Shown: positions 55,114-64,000 of the stretch, piece after piece
Numbering within the stretch: position 1 is the stretch's first letter
Layout of the letters: the number at the start of each line of letters is the position of its first letter
Source: Tritrichomonas musculus
Taxonomy: Eukaryota; Parabasalia; Tritrichomonadida; Tritrichomonadidae
Reading direction: 5' to 3'
DNA: 64,000 nucleotides
NCBI GenBank assembly: GCA_039105265.1
Contig: JAPFFF010000002.1
Span: 5,022,001 to 5,086,000, forward strand
Program-made: the position numbers and the translations under genes
The notes under the pieces: model-generated
Told to the model about the DNA's origin: nothing
The model's database searches: none
Seen by the model: the letters and a program-made list of their open reading frames with translations, nothing else

Positions 55114-57708
55114 GCTTCATCCTCATCATCTTCATCACTTGTAAGTGCATCTACGGTTTTGATATCATAACGATAAACATCACTCTTACGTTCTATTTGT
55201 TGTTGCTTGTATTGTTCTTTATAAGCTGCATATCTACTACCACTACCATAAAGTTTATCCACAATAGCTGTCAAACGTTTTGTATAGTAAGCTTTGTTCT
55301 CTTTAAGTTCTTTTGGTGTTGCAGACAGAACTTGTTCTTGTATAAGTTCTTGTATAGCTTCTTGTCCAGGCTTCTCTCCTAACATGAGTATTTCTGCGAA
55401 AACTAATAGGAACAATCTTTCTATAAGTCTAATGAAAGCAGCATGAGTTTTATTACTCTTTTCAAGATTTTCTACTTTAATTTCACCCGTCTTGATATCT
55501 ATGATAGGATCTATGTAATCTGTTCCTATTTTTACAACTTTTGGTCCTGCTCTTTCGTTATAAGCTGCTTTGTGATCTCGTTTGTAGTTTGCCCAAGCAG
55601 GGTATGTTAGAAGTTTACCTCCAAAATCTTTTGTTTCTATTTCTCGTTTGACACCAAGATCAACAACAATAATGTACATAGCATTAGAAACTCCTAAATA
55701 GTTAAGAAGTCTTATTACAGATTTGTATTCTGGATACGCTACTTCCCAAAAGAACTTCCAAAGATAAGAGAAAATAGATGCCCAATACGAACTAGGTGAC
55801 AATCTTTTGCTTATTCTTGGCTTTCCTAAACCCAATTTTGTATAATGATCTGTATACTTTTGCATTTCTTCTGTTTCTTTAAGTTTATATTCACCTTTGG
55901 CCCAATCAACATTGTCAATAGACTTTTGAAATTGTGCTGCTAGCCAAACATTAAAAGGAGTTTCTTTTCTAGCTTCACGTGATCTGAATTGTGATTTCCA
56001 TACTTTCTTATACGGACTAGCACGAACAATCTTATAGCCATTAACGATTCTTGGTACTCCACGTTTATCTACAAGAACAATATCATCAACTAGGTCTCCG
56101 TTCAAATCTGTAATGGCAACACCGTTAGGATCTTTTGCGTTTGGTGGAAGAAGCCTGTAGCGAGGTTGTCCAGAATCGTCAACATGATTATAAGCATATT
56201 CTTGTGCTAAATCTCGTGTGGCTGCATTCGGTATGTACTTGATACGGAAATTACCGTTGATGATGATGTCTAACAATTGCTGATTGTAAAAGGAAACATC
56301 TCCTTCACCTGACAATTTGGCAATTTTGAAAGACTTTTTAAGTTTATCAGGTATATCTTTAGCATCTCTATTTTTTCTTTTACCAACAGTTCTTGTAGGT
56401 TTCTTAAACAAATCTTCTGTAAAGTCCTTGTCGGGCATATAAGTGTTTTCATGAGTAAGTTCACCATAGGGTTTGAATCTTTTAGCAGTGCTATCAGCAA
56501 AGGTTACTTCTTGATCTTCTAACTTTCTTCTTTCTTTACGTGGAGCTCTGTACGTTGCTAAAGATGTATTAAGATCATTAACTTCATCCTCATCTTCAAT
56601 TTCTCCATCACTATTAACAGTAACTTCTTCTCTTGACATTGTTTTATGATCGAATAAATATTCATTTTCATTGTCATCGCTATTCATATTGTAAAGAATT
56701 TCTCGATCTCCATTCTCAGAAATATACTTTAATAATTGTTTCAGTCGCTTTTTGTTTTTGGGTTCTGTAGTTTCATCAAAAATGTTTGTTTCACGAATAG
56801 CAGCATGCAACTGTAAAACAAGCTTTCTTACTCTGATATCAGAATCATCTTTTGGAGCGCAAGCACGATTGTAGTAATGATAGAGGTTCTCTTCTGTGAA
56901 ATCGTCATTCAACAAACCAAATTTACGAAGCTGCGCGGCATCTACAGTAGAAGATTTTTTATATAAGTCAGACAACCTTTCTTTTTCTTCTTCACTCATG
57001 TTGAGTAAGATTTGTTTGTCAATTTCAGCAATCTTGCACATAGTTTCTATATTTGTTTGTCTTCTTTGATTTTCGAATTTCATCAAAGCCTCAACATCTG
57101 ATATAATTTTGTCAGAGTTTCTATTATAAGAATCAATGTTTTTTGTCAAAGATTCTACAAGAGACCTAATTTGCTTTGTATCTTTTTTGTTGAAGATAGG
57201 GTATTTTTCAGGGTCATCAGCAATTCTGTAGTACAAAAGAAGTGAATCTGATACACCTTTTTTTAGTTTAATTATCTCAGTAAGTATGTTCAAATCATCA
57301 TTATATCTGTTTCTGTAATAATGTTGATCTGCTTCCGGTTCCTCCTCTTCTTCTAAATAGCTTTCTGGCTGGTGGTAAAGGAATAGTTACAGTTTGTTTC
57401 TTAATCTTATCATCTAGTTTATTTAAGTCCTTTGTACCATCAATCAACATATTTGTTAATTTTTCTTTTTGTTTTGGTGTACTTTGTTTGGCTATCATAA
57501 AGGAATTTTTCAGTTCTTCAATTCTATTGATTATATCACTTCGATATTTTTTTGGGTTATCAATGCATTCAATGATATTCCAAATAATGTTTTCGCCAAT
57601 ATTTGCTTGTTCATACATATATAGCAACATTCTACGGTAATTCATATCTTTTATTTGTTCTCTTATCATTTTTTTGATTTCTGTTCTGTCAGCTCGCTTA
57701 GTAAACAT
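55110..57708 (-). pseudogene. large conserved Maverick protein (A2 copy)
   Basis: Relative of the 886-residue B2 protein and of the A1 frame at 1-1387. In A2 the region is not open as one frame (about one break), so it is listed as a fossil copy, although most of the length is well preserved. Conserved parts include RRQTNIETM, NLYHYYNRA, DREILYNMNSD, the DLNGDLVDDIVLVD loop (calcium-binding-like), INGYKIVRASPYKKVW and an acidic end. It is divergent from the fibre gene with 14 bp between starts. Confidence 0.7.
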
Positions 57709-57722
57709 TTATTATATTATAA

Positions 57723-60542
57723 ATGTTCACAATAGAGCAAGCAGGTAGCATCAAGAAAGTGAATACTATAGACGAACTTATCATTGATTATATAAGAAAG
57801 TATTCATGTCAAGGTGGTTTGCAAGGAGTGAATACTGAAGAAATCAAAAAAATGCTGGAGCCGTATGCACTTTTGACAGACTTATTTGAATTTCTTAAGA
57901 CTGAAGAATTTAATAAAGAAATAATGAAATATGTATCAAATGAGGAACTTGAGAATGAATATCGTAAGAAAAATGATCTTACTTATGAAAATACAACACT
58001 CTTAACTACGACTGCAGCAGATGAAAGATATAACAGAAAAGATGATATTCCTACTGTAGTAAATTCACAGCAGTATGATGAAAGTTCTACCACAAATGAT
58101 GTTGCTGTACCTACTGTAAAACTGGTGGAAGAACTAACAAAAGATAATTTGTTTAAGTATGATGCAGAAAAGAATGAAATTGTGATGACAAACACAGATA
58201 ATAATAAATATGTGTCTTTAGAATCACATTATGGTAGACCTGCTTTGAAGATTATAAATTATGATTCTTCTTATAATGAAGCTAGTTTTGGAGCTACACC
58301 CTGTGGTTTTTTAATAAGTGATATAAATGATAATATTATTCTTCATTACGATAAAGATGACAAACAAACTTTATTAGCAAATCCCTGTAATCTTGAGGAT
58401 CAGAAACCTTTTCTTACAGAAGTCACAGTAAATGACCTATATAACAGGAAAGATTGTACTCTAGCTATAAAGGCTGTGTATGAAGACGGAACTACGACCC
58501 CATTCACTATTACACATAATGTAAGCACAAATGACAAAGAAGTATATGTAAAAATAGAAGATACATCTGACTATGTAGCAAATTATGTAGCTTATGAGAG
58601 TGATAAAGTTGGCTATATCAAGTGTAATGTAGATAATGAAACTACAATCTTGTTTGTAAAAGCTGTAACAGAAAATGTTTTTACTTATGGAGATTATACT
58701 TATGATGTTAGTAATGGTAGAATCACTACTCTAGAAACAGTAGCGAAGTTAACAAAGTTTGTTCCAAGTATAGTATACAATGATAAGGTTACTAAGTTTT
58801 GTAAAATTCAGCTTAACGCTAATTGTCCTTCAAGTATCTCTGTTGCTACTGATTTCAATGGTAGAGATATAACTTCTTTGTATACATTCGGAAATTGTTC
58901 TAAAACCGTAATTCATATTGATTTCACTAACTTTGATATTTCTAATGTTACAATTTGCTCAGATTTTGCAAATAAGTGTAATAACCTAGAGACTATAAAA
59001 TTTGATAAGAGATATAGTAATAATTTATGTAAGTATTTCGATTGGATGTTTATAGAATGTCGTAAACTAAAGGAAGTTGATTTATCTATGTTCTATTCGA
59101 GGAATGTGGAAACTATTGGAAGTATATTTATGGCTTGTGCAGTTTTAGAAGTTATAGATATTTCAAACTTAATCATAACAGCCATGTCTCAGTCGTGTAC
59201 CAGTATGTTTTCGGATTGCCGTAACCTAAAAATATTGTATATACATGATAGTATGTATGATCTTATTTCTTACGCTTTTGAGTACCGTATTAACGTAAAA
59301 TTAGTGAAATCAACCTATAAAGGTAGAGAATGTTATATTGCAGAAAATCATCTTGAAGAAGTACGTAATAATGATTGTGCTTTGAAAACTGATATTCCTA
59401 CTGTAGTAAATTCACAGCAGTATGATGAAAGTTCTACCACAAATGATGTTGCTGTACCTACTGTAAAATTAGTGGAAGAACTAACAAAAGATAATTTGTT
59501 TAAGTATGATGAAGTAAATAATTCTATAGTAATGGCGAACACCGATAATAGTAAACATGTGTCTTTAGAATCAAATTATGGAGATCCTGCTTTGAAGATT
59601 ATAAATTATGGTTCTTCTTATAATGAAGTTAATTTTGGTCTCACACATAGCACTTTTATAATTTCTGATGATTCTAATAAAGATTTCTTTAGATATGATA
59701 AATATGGTAAGAAAACTTATCTTCAAAATCCATGTAATATTAATTTCGAACCTCTACTTACAGAAGCTGCTGCAAATGAAAAATATGTAAAAACTACTGG
59801 GAATTCTACTATAGAAGGTACAATAAATATACACCCACAGTATAATACTGTTATTAATGCTTGTTATGAAAATAATAAGGGTAAATATATAATTTTTGGT
59901 GAAACTGAGGAGAAAAAAGCAGAATTCACATACTATTATGATACAGAAGGAAGTTATGGTCATTTTAATATAAATGTTGATAATGGACAACTTTTAAATG
60001 TTACTAGAAAAAGTTTTCAAGAAACTAATACTAGACTATATAGTAATTTAAATATTAGTGGTAATTTATCTGTATCAGGAACAATAACAGGAACAATAGC
60101 AAACAGCAATACTATTACTCACTACGCTCCTATAGAAACTTCTGTAAATTCTATTTCTGACTTCATAGTTGGTGCTCCTGTGTATCTTACTGGAAATGTG
60201 TACAAGAGAAAGAATGATACTTGGGAGGAATCTACTGCAGAGGACACCACAGATTGTATTTGCTCAGTGAAAACACAAGGAACATGGAAAGAGTATATAG
60301 GAATTTGCACAAAAATAGATACCAAGAATAATTCAGTAACATTCGCTTCCCATGGCGATTACCTTGTGCGTGTCACAGATTCATCATGTTATTGTACAGG
60401 TGACGAAGTTTTTATAGATGATGACAATAAACTAAAGATTCTTGCTGGTGCTACTGCAGTAACAGCAAAAATAAGAAGGATGACAGTAGGAATTATTACT
60501 AGTATCATAAACACAAATATGCTTGCAGTTTTTAAGGCATAA
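57723..60542 (+). CDS. tail-fibre-like protein with leucine-rich repeat block (A2)
   Basis: 939 residues, near-identical to the A1 protein but four residues shorter. The difference is in the second copy of the internal DIPTVVNSQQ module (from about 59391), which in A2 carries the same VEELTKDNLFKYD segment as its first copy (from about 58043), while A1 has a different segment there. The leucine-rich block (DUF285/BspA-like) is at about residues 390-510 and the shared terminal domain is the last 145. Surface spike role inferred. Confidence 0.7.
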   Translation: MFTIEQAGSIKKVNTIDELIIDYIRKYSCQGGLQGVNTEEIKKMLEPYALLTDLFEFLKTEEFNKEIMKYVSNEELENEYRKKNDLTYENTTLLTTTAADERYNRKDDIPTVVNSQQYDESSTTNDVAVPTVKLVEELTKDNLFKYDAEKNEIVMTNTDNNKYVSLESHYGRPALKIINYDSSYNEASFGATPCGFLISDINDNIILHYDKDDKQTLLANPCNLEDQKPFLTEVTVNDLYNRKDCTLAIKAVYEDGTTTPFTITHNVSTNDKEVYVKIEDTSDYVANYVAYESDKVGYIKCNVDNETTILFVKAVTENVFTYGDYTYDVSNGRITTLETVAKLTKFVPSIVYNDKVTKFCKIQLNANCPSSISVATDFNGRDITSLYTFGNCSKTVIHIDFTNFDISNVTICSDFANKCNNLETIKFDKRYSNNLCKYFDWMFIECRKLKEVDLSMFYSRNVETIGSIFMACAVLEVIDISNLIITAMSQSCTSMFSDCRNLKILYIHDSMYDLISYAFEYRINVKLVKSTYKGRECYIAENHLEEVRNNDCALKTDIPTVVNSQQYDESSTTNDVAVPTVKLVEELTKDNLFKYDEVNNSIVMANTDNSKHVSLESNYGDPALKIINYGSSYNEVNFGLTHSTFIISDDSNKDFFRYDKYGKKTYLQNPCNINFEPLLTEAAANEKYVKTTGNSTIEGTINIHPQYNTVINACYENNKGKYIIFGETEEKKAEFTYYYDTEGSYGHFNINVDNGQLLNVTRKSFQETNTRLYSNLNISGNLSVSGTITGTIANSNTITHYAPIETSVNSISDFIVGAPVYLTGNVYKRKNDTWEESTAEDTTDCICSVKTQGTWKEYIGICTKIDTKNNSVTFASHGDYLVRVTDSSCYCTGDEVFIDDDNKLKILAGATAVTAKIRRMTVGIITSIINTNMLAVFKA

Positions 60543-60834
60543 TTTTGTTAATTAGTTTGTCAGTCATATAAATTGAAAGATTGATGTTATATTTTTCTTT
60601 GAGTTCTCGTCTGACATATGAGATTTGTTTGTGCTTTGGTAGCTTTGTTATTTCATTTTTGTTATCTTCATTTTGTATATACTCCATAACTTGTTTTCTT
60701 TGTTCATCATTCATATTTTTGCTTTTGTTGAATGGAGCTGTTCTCTGTTTAGTTATTTTTGGTTTGTCTAATAAACGATTTAATAACTGCTTGATTTCTA
60801 ATAACTCTTTTATTATTTCTTGTTCGTTTGACAT
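60532..60834 (-). CDS. small conserved Maverick protein (A2, 100 aa)
   Basis: Same translation as the A1 gene at 4223-4525, with an 11-bp convergent overlap with the fibre gene. Core motifs PFNKSKNMNDEQR and KYNINLSIYMTDKLI. Confidence 0.7.
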   Translation of the reverse strand: MSNEQEIIKELLEIKQLLNRLLDKPKITKQRTAPFNKSKNMNDEQRKQVMEYIQNEDNKNEITKLPKHKQISYVRRELKEKYNINLSIYMTDKLINKIMP

Positions 60835-60886
60835 TACTGTTTAAAATAAAAATAAAAAACAAAAAACAAAAATAAGAATGAATTTT

Positions 60887-63800
60887 TTAATAAGAATAAT
60901 CTTTTGCAGTGAGTCCAGTAATGAAAGGTAAACAAGCTTGATTCTCTAGTACTATCATTTTTGTATGAAGTCCTGTTAAAGCATTTTTGTTAACAGTAAC
61001 CTTTGACATAACACCGCTTTTCATTTGTAAGTTAATGTTCTTACCAACTTTAATAGATTTATTCAAAACGATATCGTTGTAGTCTTCATGTACAATATTA
61101 TTTTTCTTTAGACTAACGCCTTTCAACTTTAGTGATTTTGTTTGTCCGTCATTATTCCATATTGTATAGCATTTGGGTGCAAGTGCAATTTGGTTTTCTC
61201 CAAACTTCTCCACGCACAATCCTAATATCTTCTTTTCATCATAAATACTATGCAAATCTGTATTCGGCATGAACTTGTAAATGTGTTTATTATAAAATTC
61301 ATGATCTTTGATGATATATTTAAATTCTTGGTCAATACCTTTTGAAGGTTCACCTGCTACAGCCCAGTAATATGAATCAGTGTCCAAAGAAGTTAAATGA
61401 AGTCTATTCATGTCCAAGCACCTATTCATAAAATCATAGTAGAAGGTACAGTACCAGAATTTAGCATTATCTAATGTCCAAAATGATTCTTGTAAGCAAG
61501 TAGTGCAATGATAAGTTTTTGGTTGTTGTTGAATAATAAAGAGATCATCATTTAATTGAGCACCATTCACGTACGTTTGAGAAATAATATACTGATAAGC
61601 TTTGTTAGTATCACATATTTTTACTTTACAAAACTTCTCAGTGTTCATTCCATCGTAACCATACGAACCATTCATACTAATCTTGTAAAACTTTTCATTA
61701 CCATTGTCCTTCGCCTCGGTGAGACCTCGTCGAACCGCGCTTTGCACCCCATTACTGGTTTCTTCTTCCTTTAGGGGTGAGCGACAAAGGAGCGAACACC
61801 TTTTCTTCATGAATGTAGTAACAAATTCACGAAATCCTGTATGAGCTTCATAAATTGAGACACTCTTTACATCCTCTAGCACTAAGCCATGATCAAGTAA
61901 GAACCATAAATAGTAATTGCTAAATGTCATATATTCTCCATAAGTGTCAAGTAACATAGTAAGTTTACGTTCTTCTTTATCTAATGAGGCTAGTTTATGC
62001 TCTTGAAGATAAGAGTACATATAACTTCCTATTACTGATTCCTCATTTTTGATGTTGATGTTTCTGAAGACTGGAGGAAAATTAATGAAGTAATTGATCT
62101 TGCTTGCTGGACATACTAACTTTACTTTTGCTATGAATAAGTATTTTGGATTTGGTTGGAATCTTGTTTTGCTAGTTATAATGTCTATTGCCTTTTGTTT
62201 TGATTGGTTGTCTTTAACATCTATTCTGCGTACGAAACTACCTGGCATGTACATAATTCCACCATGATATTTATTGAAATCATGTTTTGTAGAAGAAAAC
62301 GATGAAGGGTACAAACTATTAAAATCAACTCCAACAACATGTGTCATTATATTTGGAGTGTCGTACGAAAGAACTTTATTATTGATTGCATCGTACCTAA
62401 ACTTATTAATATGTGTTTCACCTTTAATATTATATCTATGCTGTACGTTTGATAGTCCTCCTGTTATGTTATTTCGTAAACTATAATATTCTTGTTCATC
62501 GTTAATGAGAGTAGGTAAATGATTTAGTTTACAAAACTTCTTCAACTGAATTCTTAATGAGGTTATTTTTGGGTCATCACGTTTACGGAGCTTATTACAT
62601 TCTACACAAGCGAGTTTGCAATTGCTCAATTCATGTCCAATATCGTTATCAATTCTATCAAGTGTTGGTTTGTTTACGTTTGTAAAATGTTCCTTACATA
62701 AATGGCAACAACCATTATTGTACATTTTCATAAATTCATCAAAATCAGAAACTGATATACATTTGTCAAGATTTCGCATGTTATTACTATGGGTTTGATT
62801 ATATTTTTGATCTTGCTTGTAATAACAGTCACATTTATATTTCCACCATTTGATTGTTGGTTTGAAGGAATTTTCTTTGTTAATTATGTCGTATTCAGTG
62901 GTCGGATCAAAATCTTTATAAGCAAGAGCGTACTTGATACATGCTGAACACTTTGATAATGATAAGTTTGATATCATGTCTACATTATATTCAGCGTTCA
63001 TAGCAATAAGATTGTCAATTGGCTTAATCATCATTTCTACATCATTATCATTATAAGCTAGTAAGTAATCCCATCTATTTTTGTAGTTCTTGCAATCATT
63101 TACATATTCTGCATAATCTTCCTTAGATAATGGGTTTCGTTGGTTCAAATAACTATAGAAGTCATCATAAGCAAATGGTTCTGTTACAGATAAAACTTCA
63201 TTGTAATTATCACTATTGAGGGCCTCATACGGAAAGACTCCCTTGTTACTATTGGTTTCACCTCCAAAGTCAACACCAAATTGCTTTAATGTTCCACCGG
63301 CAACAAAAGCTTGAGCATCTATAAAACGAAGTTTGGTTGGATATTTAGTTGAAGTAAGTACGAATTGTTTTAGTGATGATAATGTTCCAATGATGCTATT
63401 TGATTCAATTTTCCAATGAGAGGCATTAAGATATTGTTTGAATAGATTACTATCAAATCTTGAAGAATTGAAACCAAATACCGTTATGGTAGTTATACTG
63501 TTGTCTATCTTTTCAGGTACACATGAGTATTGTTGTTTGTCTTTGTATACAATTAATGATTGTTCAAAAAGCCAATCAAGCCATAATGGAATGAAATCTT
63601 TGTTATCCTGTAAACTAAAATGCTTTGTTGTTAAGCCAGAAGCGGACTTTACGCATGAGGAAACTGATAACGGTAAGAGCCGTGAATTGATAATAGTTGA
63701 TTTACTGGCTTCTGTATTTACAACTTGATCCATTGTTTCAAAGTCATATGTTATGTAATAGATATTCGGTTTCCATGGTAGTCCGTGTGCAAGACAATAC

Positions 63801-64000
63801 TCATAGACAGGATTGTTTAAAATATGTGGACAATATGGTAAAGCTTCCTTGGCTGGTACAAATTGTTTCTTATACTTACAATCACAATGTTTGACATGAT
63901 CATCGAAACGTTTGATATTGCTATGCCCGTAATGAACATAAGAATTGCATTTTGGGCAAACATGAATTGCAGTAAGTTTTTCAGCATCTTTGATAAACAT
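60887..64000 (-). CDS. protein-primed DNA polymerase B (A2, C-terminal 1037 aa visible)
   Basis: The frame runs off the window end; the true start would lie about 1.3 kb further by comparison with A1. Visible parts: zinc-finger-like CPKCNSY...HVKHC, the three exonuclease motifs, the HNH-like module, and polymerase motifs A, B and C. The terminus matches the family B ending (SKVTVNKNALTGLHTKMIVL). Just before motif B it carries a GC-rich in-frame segment of roughly 95 bp (about 61706-61801) absent from A1. Confidence 0.92.
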   Translation of the reverse strand: MFIKDAEKLTAIHVCPKCNSYVHYGHSNIKRFDDHVKHCDCKYKKQFVPAKEALPYCPHILNNPVYEYCLAHGLPWKPNIYYITYDFETMDQVVNTEASKSTIINSRLLPLSVSSCVKSASGLTTKHFSLQDNKDFIPLWLDWLFEQSLIVYKDKQQYSCVPEKIDNSITTITVFGFNSSRFDSNLFKQYLNASHWKIESNSIIGTLSSLKQFVLTSTKYPTKLRFIDAQAFVAGGTLKQFGVDFGGETNSNKGVFPYEALNSDNYNEVLSVTEPFAYDDFYSYLNQRNPLSKEDYAEYVNDCKNYKNRWDYLLAYNDNDVEMMIKPIDNLIAMNAEYNVDMISNLSLSKCSACIKYALAYKDFDPTTEYDIINKENSFKPTIKWWKYKCDCYYKQDQKYNQTHSNNMRNLDKCISVSDFDEFMKMYNNGCCHLCKEHFTNVNKPTLDRIDNDIGHELSNCKLACVECNKLRKRDDPKITSLRIQLKKFCKLNHLPTLINDEQEYYSLRNNITGGLSNVQHRYNIKGETHINKFRYDAINNKVLSYDTPNIMTHVVGVDFNSLYPSSFSSTKHDFNKYHGGIMYMPGSFVRRIDVKDNQSKQKAIDIITSKTRFQPNPKYLFIAKVKLVCPASKINYFINFPPVFRNINIKNEESVIGSYMYSYLQEHKLASLDKEERKLTMLLDTYGEYMTFSNYYLWFLLDHGLVLEDVKSVSIYEAHTGFREFVTTFMKKRCSLLCRSPLKEEETSNGVQSAVRRGLTEAKDNGNEKFYKISMNGSYGYDGMNTEKFCKVKICDTNKAYQYIISQTYVNGAQLNDDLFIIQQQPKTYHCTTCLQESFWTLDNAKFWYCTFYYDFMNRCLDMNRLHLTSLDTDSYYWAVAGEPSKGIDQEFKYIIKDHEFYNKHIYKFMPNTDLHSIYDEKKILGLCVEKFGENQIALAPKCYTIWNNDGQTKSLKLKGVSLKKNNIVHEDYNDIVLNKSIKVGKNINLQMKSGVMSKVTVNKNALTGLHTKMIVLENQACLPFITGLTAKDYSY
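61706..61801. repeat. GC-rich insert-like segment in the A2 PolB gene
   Basis: A short block much richer in G and C than its surroundings, replacing about 28 bp of the A1 sequence and keeping the frame. On the minus strand it contains GGTTCGACGAG, partly like a tRNA-type B box, which may be chance. Family B has a different GC-richer block at the same place in the protein. Confidence 0.55.

Larger units (their letters stand above)
44299..64000. mobile_element. Maverick/Polinton copy A2 (family A), left 19.7 kb
   Basis: Begins with the 196-bp TIR and runs past the window end inside PolB; by comparison with A1 it should extend about 2 kb further, for a total near 21.7 kb. Order: 230-aa (+), 149-aa (+), ATPase (-), 184-aa (-), 77-aa (-), 77-aa (+), HNH (+), 333-aa (+), 126-aa (-), 73-aa (-), capsid (+), integrase (+), 109-aa (+), 356-aa (+), large protein (-), fibre (+), 100-aa (-), PolB (-). 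It looks nearly whole, with one or two genes not open in a single frame. Confidence 0.93.

Noticed and set aside
61706-61801. tRNA-like or SINE-like insert in PolB
   Set aside because: Only a partial B-box-like GGTTCGA is seen, without a matching A box, cloverleaf or tail, so it is listed just as a GC-rich segment.
1-64000. Region from a giant virus or virophage genome
   Set aside because: TIRs, a 6-bp target duplication, an integrase and nested copies show integrated transposable elements rather than a free virus genome.

Overview
The window looks like nuclear DNA of the parasitic protist Trichomonas vaginalis or a close trichomonad. This is inferred from very AT-rich, intron-free, tightly packed genes and from the content, which is almost wholly Maverick/Polinton elements, a class known to fill a large share of that genome. 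I see no ordinary host housekeeping gene, tRNA, rRNA or CRISPR array.

The DNA is a nest of at least five element copies of three families. Family A: copy A1 (before 1 to 9645) and copy A2 (44299 to beyond 64000), with 196-bp terminal inverted repeats (TIRs) starting AGTAGTAATGG. Family B: copy B1 (its right part, 9646-16492) and copy B2 (17970-39607), with 264-bp TIRs starting AGTRGTATATG. B2 looks whole and has a perfect 6-bp target duplication (TAGCTG) on each side. Family C is a more divergent element seen in two blocks (16493-17969 and 39608-44298). Relative order: C was there first; B1, B2 and A2 entered C; A1 entered B1. B1 and B2 are nearly identical, and A1 and A2 are nearly identical over their shared part, so insertion was recent and repeated.

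Families A and B carry the same core set in a similar order: protein-primed DNA polymerase B (PolB) at one end, an FtsK/HerA-type packaging ATPase, a retrovirus-type integrase, a double jelly-roll major capsid protein, a small amphipathic protein beside the capsid gene, a long tail-fibre-like protein, a large conserved protein of about 880 residues, and a string of small conserved proteins of unknown role. Replication (PolB), integration (integrase) and particle formation (capsid, ATPase, fibre) are thus all present, which is the Polinton plan of a virus-like mobile element. Family C shows capsid and small structural-type genes but no PolB, integrase or ATPase inside this window.

The most interesting points are: fibre proteins with phage-like ends, plus in family A a DUF285/BspA-type leucine-rich repeat block; an HNH nuclease-like zinc module inside PolB; a locus where B2 has a KilA-N gene and A2 has an HNH endonuclease gene bracketed by 80-bp direct repeats; B-family TIRs that end exactly on the start codons of two different genes; divergent start codons only 14-16 bp apart; and a scatter of tiny GC-richer hairpin sequences, one of which differs between B1 and B2. 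All functional calls rest on reading motifs by eye; no database search was run.
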